DNA from: Perilla frutescens
Lineage: Eukaryota; Streptophyta; Magnoliopsida; Lamiales; Lamiaceae
DNA length: 64,000 nucleotides
Assembly (NCBI GenBank): GCA_026008535.1
Contig: BRKX01000015.1
Location: 26,123,501 to 26,187,500 of the forward strand
Reading direction: 5' to 3'
Every line of letters starts with the position of its first letter. Position 1 is the first letter of the stretch. The translations under genes and the position numbers were made by a program. This document shows positions 24,101 through 34,127 of this stretch, in pieces. Below the pieces are notes generated by a model. It was not told where the DNA came from. It made no database searches and saw nothing but the letters and a program-made list of their open reading frames with translations.

Positions 24101-24459
24101 TCATAGAGTGACTGATTGTGCAAATGCAAGAGCTATTAATGCTTCAACTCAAAAAGTTTATCAGTTTCAATTTTCTAGTTTTAGAATTTTTAAAATATTT
24201 ACTTATTTAATTTCAATTTTCTAGTTTTAGAATTTTTAAAATATTTACTTATTTAATATATCGTTTGTTATCTATTGAGTTCATGTTATTTTCTTTAAAT
24301 ATAATTATTTCAAAAAATAAAAATAATTATTGAAAATTTGGTTAAATCGAAAACCAAATCAAACTAACCAAATACTTTGGTGGGTTCTGTTTAAATTTTT
24401 TTTAAGAAATTTGGTATTTGGTTTTATTAGTTCGGTTCGGTACAATTTGCACACCCCTA
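21160..24459. mobile_element. Outer non-autonomous hAT-type element
   Basis: Left end TAGGGATGTGCAAAATT and right end reading inwards TAGGGGTGTGCAAATTG are inverted copies. Flanking octamers CCGTTTGC (21152-21159) and TCGTTTAC (24460-24467) agree at 6 of 8 positions, as an old 8-bp hAT duplication would. Once the inner element is subtracted it is about 1.3 kb and has no transposase. A 46-bp unit is tandemly duplicated at 24165-24256. Confidence 0.65.
21250..23272. mobile_element. Inner non-autonomous hAT-type element with GAGCTCG-rich subterminal arrays
   Basis: Starts TAGGGTTGTATACGAG and ends, reading inwards, TAGGGCTGGAAATGAGCC. It is flanked by GTAAAAAT (21242-21249) and GTAAAAAC (23273-23280), a 7 of 8 match. 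Both subterminal zones (about 21265-21510 and 22895-23235) are dense with CTCGAGCTCGGCTCG-like words on both strands, while the centre is extremely AT-rich with no gene. hAT transposases bind subterminal repeats, so these arrays are probably binding sites. The centre has internal repeats: GAGTTTAAGA, AACTATATAACATT and GAACATTTGATTAG recur at about 21985-22050 and 22390-22455. Confidence 0.75.
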
Positions 24460-24467
24460 TCGTTTAC

Positions 24468-24951
24468 ATCTTCACCCACGTCCAAGATCCTGAAACCACA
24501 CTGTTAACTGACCAGTCAACCTGCCACCTCCGCCCACCAACCGACCTTCACTATCACCGCAAACCCTTCTCCGCGATTCTGTCCCAATTTGAAGTACATG
24601 GTAGAGTGTTTGAACTCTTCTTCTTCTCAACTACCACCATTGCTTAACTTGTCTAACACCAACCTTGCTTCGTCTTCCCCATCCTACTCTTTCCTCTCCA
24701 TTTTTTTTATTGTGAATGGTTTGAAAATTACAATTCGAACACAGTGAAAATCATTCAAAAATGTGTTTTTGAAACTTTAGAAGTGGTTCGAACTATATTT
24801 TAAACATTTTGTGTACGTTCGAAAACTATTTTTCAAATATCCTATACAAGATTTAAAATTTTCAGTTCGAACTATTTTCCTAGCGGTGTCCGGCAAGGGA
24901 GTGGCGAGCTTAGTAACTGGAAATGACTAAAGTTTGAATTGTGCAGAGGGG
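24468..24951. other. Intergenic, no gene seen
   Basis: A C-rich patch at 24475-24600 interrupts the AT-rich DNA but gives no supportable reading frame. Confidence 0.4.
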
Positions 24952-24961
24952 TGAGAGTGAC

Positions 24962-25073
24962 TTTTTTTTTTACTCACATACCCGACCTGTGGTATTGAGG
25001 AGATTTGAACCCGTGACCTTTGGTCTCCAAGCAATCTCACTCCACCACTAGGCCATCCCCATCGGGACAGAGA
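24962..25073 (-). mobile_element. tRNA-derived SINE
   Basis: Minus strand: A box TGGCCTAGTGG (25055-25045) and B box around GGTTCAAATC (25012-24999) have normal Pol III spacing, and the element ends in a poly-A tract at 24971-24962. It is flanked by the 12-bp duplication TGAGAGTGACTT (24952-24963 and 25074-25085), the hallmark of LINE-mediated insertion. Confidence 0.85.
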
Positions 25074-25085
25074 TGAGAGTGACTT

Positions 25086-26066
25086 TGGAGCGAAGAAGAA
25101 GGGGTGGGGATTGGGAAGGCTGGGGAAGGGAGGAGGGGGTTGGCAGCAACAGTTGGTCCGAAAGGATGGGAAATTAGATTGGTGAAGAAGGTTTTTTTTT
25201 TTAAAAAAAAAAAAGACTAAATAATTGTGTAATTATCAAAATAAATTATTTTGTAATAATTGAAATTGATTTTAAATTCAAATGGAGGGTAAATAGGGTA
25301 AGTAAAGTAATATTGTGTGGTGTAGTGAGTAAAATATAGAGCACACAAAATAAGTGAACTACAAATAGTAAAAAGTGTAATGTATTTAGTGGCTCCCTTT
25401 CAAAAACCAACAACCGATACTTGCTCATGATGTCGTTGCACATTTGTTCACACATCATGCTACTTCATTCCAAATTTAAAATAGAATCATTTGTTTTTCA
25501 TTGATTCGGTGAGTGAATTTGCACATTAATTGTATTCTTGTGTTGGGTGATGCTATTTGAATTAGAAATTTATACTTTGCACCACCAATGAAAAAAGTAA
25601 AAATTTACTCTGCTTTTCTATACTACATACACAACATAAATTGATCTTTCCATCACAAATTAAATGAAAAAATAATTAAAAAAATGAAGAAGAAAAAAAA
25701 AACGAAAGAAGCTCTCTTTCTTCCTCGGCTCCTCCCGGCCGCCGCCTGCCCTTCTTTCTCCCATCTTCACCATCTGCAACTGGTAGCCCAACCACAACCA
25801 ATATGTAGAAGCCAACCATGACCTCCATCGCCCACCCTCCACAATAGCATTCATTCATTCATTCATTCTTCTTCTTCTTCTTCTTCTTCTTCTTCTTCTT
25901 CTTCTTCTTCTTCTTCTTCTCCTCCTCCTCCTCTGTTATATCTACAAAAAGTTGAAGATGATAATTGTTTTCAATACTTGGATAGTTTTCTATTTAATTT
26001 CATTGGAAAATTGGTTTCCAAAAGACTACATATGAGTTAAGAAACTATTATTTGAATACATATGAT
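25086..26066. other. Intergenic with a compound microsatellite
   Basis: No gene supported. At 25853-25931 a (CATT)n run passes into about 19 CTT units and then a few CCT units. Confidence 0.6.
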
Positions 26067-27071
26067 ATTTTTCGAGAGAAAATTTCACTTTTAGTCCCAA
26101 ATGACATGTTACTCTCCTCTTTTGGTCCCAACAGTGTCGATTTTGATCCCAAAAGTTACGAACTATTAGTTTTGACCTCGACGTTACGGTTTCCGTTAAA
26201 TATGTTATCAAGTTTGGTCCCATTACACTATCAAATTTGGTCCCAAATAAAAACTTAACCAAATCACAGTAACATTTATTAGAAAGAATTTCACAGATTT
26301 TTGCCATGGGACCAAAAAATCTCAAGGCCTAACCATCTACTTCTGCATATCAAAACCAGATCATCCCCATATCCCATTAAATCGATGACAAAGAAAGATC
26401 CAATAAAATGACAACAAAAATAATAAGCACCTTAACAATCAAACCTATACTTGCATGAAAGCAAGTATAACCTATGAAAATCAGCCTAAATTGTCTTTCC
26501 CTCTTTTTTCCCTAGTAACAAAAAGTTTGGTCAAACACAATCAACATAAAAAGAATATCAGAACAAAAGAGAAACGGTCTTTCTACTACCAACACCACTC
26601 TATAAACTTTAAATTGCCACAATGAATTTCTCATAAACAGCATATCTCTAAATGAAGTGAGAAAATCAAATCCTCTTTGAATCTAATTTCCATTCACTGT
26701 AATGTTTAACTCTTCTAGTGCAGGTTAATGATTATAATATTCAAGAACTTCAAAGTAGGTTGATGTCAATTAGAGGCTACCACAATGAGGATAATATGCA
26801 TAAAAACTTTTGAGAGAACTTAACTTGTTGGAACAGATATTGGGGAAAAGGTTCTGAATGACATTGATCAATAAACTTTATCCTAACATTTTGTTTTGCA
26901 TATACAATTTTTGCCTGAGTTTTCATTTCAAACGATCACTGAGGATTGGCCACAGACATCAGACCACTGAGGCTGTCATATTCAAATGAAGCTAGTTGTT
27001 TTCTGTAGTAAGAGACAAGCATATTCAATAGAGGTAAAAGAAAATCACTTCAGCTGAATTATACGTTATAC

Positions 27072-27500
27072 CTTTGCCTTCTACAAAGATTCAAGTAGTC
27101 CTTGAGCCTATCTCTTAACCTGAAAGAAAACAGAATCGATTTTAAAACATAAATTGAAAAGTTCAAGCAAAAGAAAAGAATAGGTTTATAATAAGACACC
27201 TCAGTTTTTGAGATAGAATAGTTTTCAGTGCCTTAAGATGAGGTGGCTTGACGTGTGAAAATATAGATATCCAATGCCCTGTCTTTTTCTCAGTTGAAAG
27301 ACAAGCAGGAAACAAATCCACTAGCAAAAGCTCCATGCTTTGGGGCCTGAAATTCAATTAGCAAACTACTATTGCCGTTTATGGGAGATGATAAAGTGAT
27401 TAGCTTATTTTCATTTGAATATGCAGGATACCTGAACTCTTGGCAGTCTTTCTCATAACAAAGCATCAAAAATTTGCAAGGAATTTCTTTAAAACTTTCT
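27072..27500 (-). pseudogene. Captured gene fragment, three downstream exons
   Basis: Minus-strand blocks with consistent splice signals: an exon ending CCAAGAGTTCAG then GTATCC (about 27433); an exon from 27348 (after AATTTCAG) to about 27202 followed by GTGTCTT; and an exon from about 27119 (after TTTCTTTCAG) to 27072 followed by GTATAACG. Joined, they keep one frame: KFLMLCYEKDCQEFR, PQSMELLLVDLFPACLS, FSHVKPPHLKALKTILSQKL, LRDRLKDYLNLCRRQR. No stop in this part. I do not recognise the protein; a search should identify the donor gene. Confidence 0.6.
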
Positions 27501-28250
27501 TTGTCACAAAAAAATCACAGTTACATCATCAGTTTCACTTTAATATGCACATAACACCAGGAAATATTATACGTGGTTAAGGAAGAGTTTAAACTTTAAA
27601 TCAAAAAATTTCTCAAATTACCATTACTTTCATGAATAAAACAAGTGAACAAGGGCATTAATCCCATCTCCTTTCATTCAATTAACCAGCATTCACATTG
27701 AATATATCCCCATTAACACACAGCAATCTCTTAAGCGTGGAGCCGTCTCTCACTTCAACAACAAATTCTGAGACATGAACGCCTCGATACGAAACACAAA
27801 TTACCTACTAAAGCCACACTAACAAAAACCCAGGAAGAAAGGGCACACTCAAAGCAATAAAAACAAATTAAAATTCCACCAACCGCCTATGATTTACAAC
27901 TAAATCACAAATCAAAGACCATCAGAAGAAAACATAATTAAGAAGCCGGAGCGGCTCACGTGTCACGACCCCAAATTAATATCTGATTAATTCAAAGTGT
28001 GACTGGCATGACTCGACCCCAATGAAGGATGGATCAAGACGCGAACCGAAAATAATTAAATAAGGAAGTGAACTATTATCTTCCAGGATCGATATTTTGG
28101 TCTGAGAACTCTAATTCCCGACTGATTTTAAGTACTCACAAATGACTGAATAATAATAGTACTCAAATGATTATCGAGTTATGGGACTCGTCCAGAACAA
28201 AATCTGAAATGTTGGACTTGTGATATAACTGAGTCGCGGAAGCAAAAGAA

Positions 28251-28254
28251 AGAC

Positions 28255-28307
<53 letters not shown>

Positions 28308-28315
28308 CAACAACA
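28251..28315. repeat. (AAT)n microsatellite followed by (CAA)n
   Basis: About 16 AAT units and then four CAA units, inside the solo LTR. Confidence 0.9.
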
Positions 28316-29962
28316 CAAGGTCATCTGAGCCTTGTACCAAAAAGAACTCTACTCTCAGCACTTCTCCCTTCCACACCAGCTTAACCTGCACATTTAAAAA
28401 CAAACATGCAGGGCTGAGTACAAGGGTACTCAGTGAACACATTGCCAAAAATATTTACTGAATTGAACACTGATTTTCTTGTCATGCATCTGAGTAAACA
28501 CACAGGGGTTTTATCTAAAAAGACCATATGTTTTACTAAATCACTTTCTATTTTTGAGCGCTCTTTTCTGTTGTATGATCATCCATATCCCACTGAAAGT
28601 CGAGGAATAGCTCCGCTCAGCCTTTTCCACGAACGTCGGGGAATAGCTCCGCTCAGTCTTTTCCCTCGAACGCTTAACATAACTAAATGCCGAAGAATAG
28701 CTCCGCTCAGCCTTTTCCACGAACATTTAGCATTGTCGATGTCTTAGTCAGGAATAACTCCACTTAGCCTTTCCCTCTTCCTAATATCACCGACCCAAGT
28801 GTACACTAACCTCGGTTAACACGCTAAGTTAGCACGAGGCTCGATCGATTTAAGAGTTAGAAAGCCCCTTGTGAGCTAACTAAATACAGATAAGGATATC
28901 ATACAAAACAAAACATTTTATGCATGACAATAATTTATTTGCATCAGAATAATTAACTGCGGGTGAGTAAAAACTAAAATCATTATTTGGACTAAGAGTC
29001 CGTTGGAAAGAAAGCCCACCTTTCACCGATGTTTTAAATGGCAGCTGATAATTCTTCACAGGTCTTATCCCTTGCGGATCTGCTAGCCTTCAATATATAA
29101 AAATATACTTAGTATGTTGATCCTAAAATTGACAGGACTCAACACGACACGAATGCCTATTAGGGTGTAGTATCCGTTCTAGATTTTTCTTAGCTTAAGG
29201 GTTAATCTCGACCCTAGTTCCAAACCATATAAAGACATTCATCGACATCATTTAAGGTATCAAAAATACCTTAACATCATCACAACTAGATTCTAGGAAC
29301 AAAGTCATCAATAAGTTCGTAGACTAAACGACGTTTTGCACAACGTCTATCTTTGAAAAATTTTCTATTTTTACTCACTAAGGTGAAGGGGACAAGCCAT
29401 ACACCGTTGGAAAGTCACGGAAGTCTAGTTCCCGAAAAAATTGACGGTGACTCCAGATGATAACTAACGAAAAAGTTATGACCGATTGACTAGAAGGTGG
29501 CAGAACTGCCAGAATTTTTGAAAACGAACTCGTGATCGGACTTTGAAGATTTTTCATGATCGATTCAGGAAGAGTTACAGACTAAGCCATATACCATTAG
29601 AAATCCACGGAAGTCTAGAATTTTTAAAAACTTACAGTGGCTTAAGATGATAACAAATGAAATAGATATACCCGATTTACTGAAAGGTGGCAAATCTGTC
29701 ATGAATTTCCGGAAGAAAAACACATGCCTTGACTTTGACGATTTTTCATAATTTACTTAGAATGAATTAAAGGATGAGACATATACGATTGGAAAGCCAA
29801 TTAAGTCTAGTTTCTGGAAAAATTTACGATGGCTCAATACAATGTCTAACGAGGGAGTTATGCTTGTTTTACTGAAGGGTGGCGAAACTGCCGAACCAAG
29901 CTGCGCAGCGCGCCGTCTGCGCGAACTCCAAACAAACTCCGAATCAGTCAGCAGATTTCCAG

Positions 29963-30180
29963 AAATGATCAATCAACTGATTCCCAGAACTGATCAGTCA
30001 GCTGATTACCAGAACTGATCAGTCAACTGGTTCCCAAAACTGATCACTCAGCTGGTTCCCAGAACTGATCAGTCAGCTGATTCCCAGAACTGATCAGTCA
30101 GCTGGTTCCCAGAACTGATCAGTCAGCTGATTCCCAGAACTGATCGGTTAACTGATTTCCAAAACTGATCACAAAACTGA
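29963..30180. repeat. 25-bp minisatellite, about 8 copies
   Basis: Unit ACTGATCAGTCAGCTGATTC plus CCAGA, with C/T and A/G variants. Each unit holds the palindrome CTGATCAG. Confidence 0.85.
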
Positions 30181-30226
30181 TCAGTCAAACATATTAGTTT
30201 TTATCCCAAAACTAATTCTTCAATTG

Positions 30227-30466
30227 ATTCACTTCATCAATCAACTGATGAGCTTCAGTCCGGAACTGATTAGCCCAAGCTAGGACTGATTTATTTTAGT
30301 TCAACTGATTCACTTCATCAGTTAACTGATGAGCTTCAGTCCGGAACTGATTAGCCCAAGCTAGGACTGATTTATTTCAGTTCAACTGATTCACTTCATC
30401 AGTTAACTGATGAGCTTCAGTCCGGAACTGATTAGCCCAAGCTAGGACTGATTTATTTCAGTCCAA
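30227..30466. repeat. 81-bp tandem repeat, three copies
   Basis: Units begin ATTCACTTCATCAGTTAACT at 30227, 30308 and 30389 and are nearly identical. Confidence 0.9.
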
Positions 30467-30923
30467 ACACCAAGCTTTCATCACCTCAAAACATCTCAAA
30501 CTGGACTACACATGCTTGCACATAACCAACTAATTTTCTAAACATTAACGTCATTTAAAACACAAAAAATCCACACATAGATCTGAAAATATGAGACAAA
30601 AACGCTCATGGTTTTCGAAAATACCTTTTCAAAATAACAAAGAAGAAGAGTTGGAAGAAGCTTGAAAGAGATGAAACGACTGAAACAAAGCTTCCAACGA
30701 TGACGCCGGAAACCTAACGGTGAAGAGCGGATGAAGGATAGCTTGAGCTCTTCTCGACAAGGCTGCAACTTCTTGCTTCTACCACTCTCTCTCTCTCTAA
30801 AATTTGTGCAGAAAATGGGGATGAAATGGAGAAGAAGAAATGAGGAGCTGTTGTGTTTCCTCTCCCTCTTTCTCGAAAATTTTATGGCAAATGAAGAAAT
30901 GAAATGGAATGAAGAAATAATTT

Positions 30924-31669
30924 GGATGCCTTGCCCTTTTCTCTCTCTCAACCTCTACGTAAATACTTGGGTAAGGCTTTACCATTAAATGAGAGTAGGC
31001 TAGGCTACAGATTTTCCTTTTTTCCCATTAGACCAATAAATTACCACAAGAGCTTTGGTAGATTGGCAAGGAAGTGACGAAAAGTCTTCCCAACTTGAAA
31101 AAAAACGAGTTGCTAAAATATCGGCACTGGGGGATATCTAATTCACTCTATTTGAAATGCTCTGCTTTAATTATCTGAATTTAATACTTGCATGACCGTA
31201 GAATATCTGATTCTCCCAGTCCAGAAAATATTTATCGGAATATCTGATTCATGATAAACACACACCGCAATAATGGAATCGAATTTATCTGAACTGGGAT
31301 GCCTTGCCCTTTTCTCTCTCTCAACCTCTACGTAAATACTTGGGTAAGGCTTTACCATTAAATGAGAGTAGGCTAGGCTACAGATTTTCTTTTTTTCCCA
31401 TTAGACCAATAAATTGCCACAAGAGCTTTGGTAGATTGGCAAGGAAGTGACGAAAAGTCTTTCTAACTTGGAAAAAAACGAGTTGCTAAAATATCGGCAC
31501 TAGGGGATATCTAATTCACTCTATTTGAAATGCTCTGCTTTAATTATCTGAATTTAATACTTGCATGACCGTAGAATATCTGATTCTCCCAGTCCAGAAA
31601 ATATTTATCGGAATATCTAATTCATGATAAACACACACCGCAATAATGGAATCAGATTTATCTGAAATT
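30924..31669. repeat. 373-bp tandem duplication
   Basis: GGATGCCTTGCCCTTTTC begins at 30924 and 31297. The two copies differ by few bases, so the duplication is recent compared with the LTR itself. Confidence 0.88.
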
Positions 31670-31869
31670 CTGATTCCGGCTTTCCATAACTTAAAAGAGG
31701 ATTAAACCCTAACTGAAATAACTAATTCACCTATGGGAATTAATTGCTCTTGAATTTCATGGAACCTAACGGATACTTTCGACCCTAATCTGACTGGAAA
31801 TTACTATACTAAATAGTAATTGCAACAATTTACTGCAATTAAGTAGTAATTAATTTACGGGGTATTACA

Positions 31870-33142
31870 TCACGAGTGTGGAGGCATTCGATAATTGTGG
31901 TGGCGTCGCGGATGTTGGAAAATAGGATTTAATAAATTGAGTTTTGACTCATTTTATCCGATTTTTTCATGATCGGGATATTTAATTTTGGAGGAATTAA
32001 ATACCATACGATTGTTCTATGTTGTAAGTAGATAATCGTAGCATTTTTATTTGCTCAAATCCGATTTTCGGTGAGTGAGAAATAAATGGTTGAAGTTGGT
32101 CACACGATTGGGCATTTATGATGTGTGGGATAATGTGTTTAAGACACATTAAATAATCCCACATTAATTTCTTAATCAAGTTAAGAAGTGTATTTAAGTG
32201 TATTAACACTTAAGTGAAGTAATTAAGTGCACAAGGATATGGGCCATGAGCCCACACGCGCACACACACGCGCGTCCGCCCGAGCCCGTGCCTGGTGCTC
32301 GTGCTCGGCTCGTCTCGTCTCGTCTCATCCTCGGACTTGGATCTTGGCAATTGGACTTTGAGCTTACGTGGGCTTAGCCGTAACAGTTTTACGGTACAGA
32401 AACGGTTGGGTCGTGGAGCGGGTCGGCGGATCGGCTATCCGGGTCTATAACGGCTGTGGAGCGGATCGATTGACCGGGTCGTGGGTGCACTTAGTGGTGC
32501 ATGGTGCTTGTCCAGCTTTGAAGGGTGTAACTCCCATGAGTTAAGAGCCTTCAAGTGTGTAACTGCCACCTGGAGCTGCTGTAACTCCTGGAGGTTACAA
32601 CACCTGGTTTGAATGCCCTCAAACCATACTGTCCCCTGCTGTGGAGATGTGCCTATAAATAGAACATCCTCCATGGCTTCCAATGCTACATTCTGCACAA
32701 ACATCTTGCTGCATACAAGTTCCCTTCGAGTCCTCAGCCTCTCAGTTCTCGACATTGTCTAGTTCGCCGGAGCCTTGCCGGACGTGTGGTGCTACTGCCG
32801 GAAGGACGAAGCCGTTTCATCTTTGAAAGACATCTGCCAAACCGTGAGCATTAGCCGAGGCGTATTTGTCTTGCGGAGAAAGGTCCCATCGACTCGGCTT
32901 GCCAGAATCTTCATACGGTTCCAGTTTTCATTAAATTGTTCGTTCAGTTTATTATAATCATTTCTACTTCTACTCCTTTTGCTTCTTTGTACTTCAGTTG
33001 TAATTCCAGTAAAGTATAACACGAGGACAACAACGGAGAGTCGGGAGAGATCGAAGAGGAAATTGTAGAGGAAATAGAAGGAGTGGAAGGGATTCAGTGC
33101 TGGGAAATTAGGGAAGTAGGTGTTGGAGGCGTCGTGGAGCAT
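31870..33142 (-). pseudogene. Captured gene fragment, 5' exon (split by a Copia solo LTR)
   Basis: An ATG at 33142 opens MLHDASNTYFPNFPALNPFH and continues LYNFLFDLSRLS up to the LTR at 33032. Across the LTR the frame resumes at 31912 (SATPPQLSNASTLVSRSGFL) and runs on across the second solo LTR to 27955. An in-frame stop lies upstream, so 33142 is the first ATG. The family is not recognised. The GC content and codon use are gene-like, unlike the surrounding DNA. Confidence 0.55.
31913..33032 (+). mobile_element. Copia-type solo LTR, 1.1 kb
   Basis: Begins TGTTGGAAAATAGG and ends GAGGACAACA, with flanks GCGGA (31908-31912) and ACGGA (33033-33037) matching at 4 of 5 positions. A TATA box, CCTATAAATAGAA, lies at about 32652 on the plus strand. 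A GC-rich tract with alternating CG/CA and repeated CGTCT lies at 32255-32330. Confidence 0.72.
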
Positions 33143-33442
33143 GGCGGTGGCGAGGAGGCGGCAGGCGGCGGAGATGAGGGTGACAGAGAAGCGCTGGGTG
33201 CGCTTAGAGGGGAATTTGGTGTTAATTTTGTGAGATTAGGGATTTTGAATTGGGTGTGAATTTTGGAATTTCTTCAGAAATTGGGCGTTAGATTTTGAGG
33301 GACCAAAATTGATACTGTCAAACTTATAGGACTAAAAGTGAGCGATTTTCCTGAAAAAGGACTAAAATAGACATCAATCGGACCAAAAGAGGAGGGTAGC
33401 GTGTCCTTTGGAACCAAAAGTGAAATTTTCTCAATTTTTCGA

Positions 33443-34127
33443 AAACTAATTTTTGAACAAGCATTTTTCTCCAATTAAACACAATCAAAAAAATTGTTAC
33501 TAAAATCCTTTACATGTTTAGGAAATTGCAGTCTGAGCGAAAATAGAAGTCTGCCCAAAATTGACACTATGTACTGGTTCCAAATTCGGCACCACAAAGA
33601 GGAGGAAGATGATGCAAAGAGGAGAAGAAGGAAGAAGACAAGCTGAACTCATCAAAGCTCTGCAAATCTATCCTTGGTTTGTCATCGTCAATTTTTAGAT
33701 TTTTTAAATCTCCAAAACTCGATGAATTTCGAGTCGGAAGTCGGTCGATTGGGGCTGGACGCATGTTGCTTCGGTGGCGGGCGGGCGATGCTGGAAAAGG
33801 TGGTGTGGCACACGAGTTGTGTTCTCTGTTCACATATATTTATTTATTTAGTTTTTTTTTTTAATTTCTGTTCCAATTTATTTTTTTTTAATTAAGGATA
33901 TTTTTTTTTTTTAAGTGACGAGTAAATAAGTAAAAGGTGAAGTATACTTTTTCTAAAAAAAAAAGAGGGAAGTATGGAAGGTGAGTGAAGTGGAAAGATG
34001 AAAAAGTGCAATGTTTTAGCAACAGCTTGTGTATTTATATATCAACTAAAATAAATATCAAATAGTTAAATTAAATTTAATTGAAAATTAGTTTGTAACT
34101 ACACCCTAAAGTAGGGTTTTGACAAAC
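33443..34127. other. Intergenic, 5' flank of the PPR gene
   Basis: No gene supported. The frames at 33567-33895 overlap on both strands without family signals. Confidence 0.45.

Larger units (their letters stand above)
27961..31869 (+). mobile_element. Solo LTR, 3.9 kb, probably Gypsy
   Basis: Starts TGTCACGACCCC and ends GGGGTATTACA, with 5-bp duplication TCACG on both sides (27956-27960, 31870-31874). No primer site, gag or pol inside, so it is a solo LTR or a terminally similar derivative. The start resembles LTRs of plant chromovirus-type Gypsy elements. Contains four repeat tracts listed separately. Confidence 0.7.
26076..33433. mobile_element. Pack-MULE-like Mutator element, interrupted by two solo LTRs
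   Basis: Flanked by the identical 9-bp duplication ATTTTTCGA (26067-26075 and 33434-33442). The ends are inverted copies: both read GAGAAAATTTCACTTTT inwards, share CTCCTCTTTTGGTCC about 45 bp in, and stay alike (repeated TTTTGGTCCC motifs) for 100-150 bp. Without the solo LTRs at 27961-31869 and 31913-33032 the element would be about 2.3 kb. There is no transposase. The interior has exon/intron structure from an unidentified host gene on the minus strand, starting just inside the right terminus, which is the usual Pack-MULE arrangement. Confidence 0.75.

Noticed and set aside
24990..25060. A functional tRNA gene
   Set aside because: The Pol III boxes are present but the cloverleaf does not close, and the poly-A tail and TSD identify a SINE.
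25660..25858. Two overlapping minus-strand ORFs of about 60 residues next to the CTT microsatellite
   Set aside because: Overlapping frames of the same low-complexity DNA, with no family signal or splice context.
29963..30466. CRISPR-like array of repeats
   Set aside because: The units are contiguous tandem repeats without unique spacers, in a plant LTR.
32255..32330. CpG-island-like promoter of a gene
   Set aside because: The GC-rich tract lies inside a Copia solo LTR with clear ends and an LTR-type TATA box downstream.
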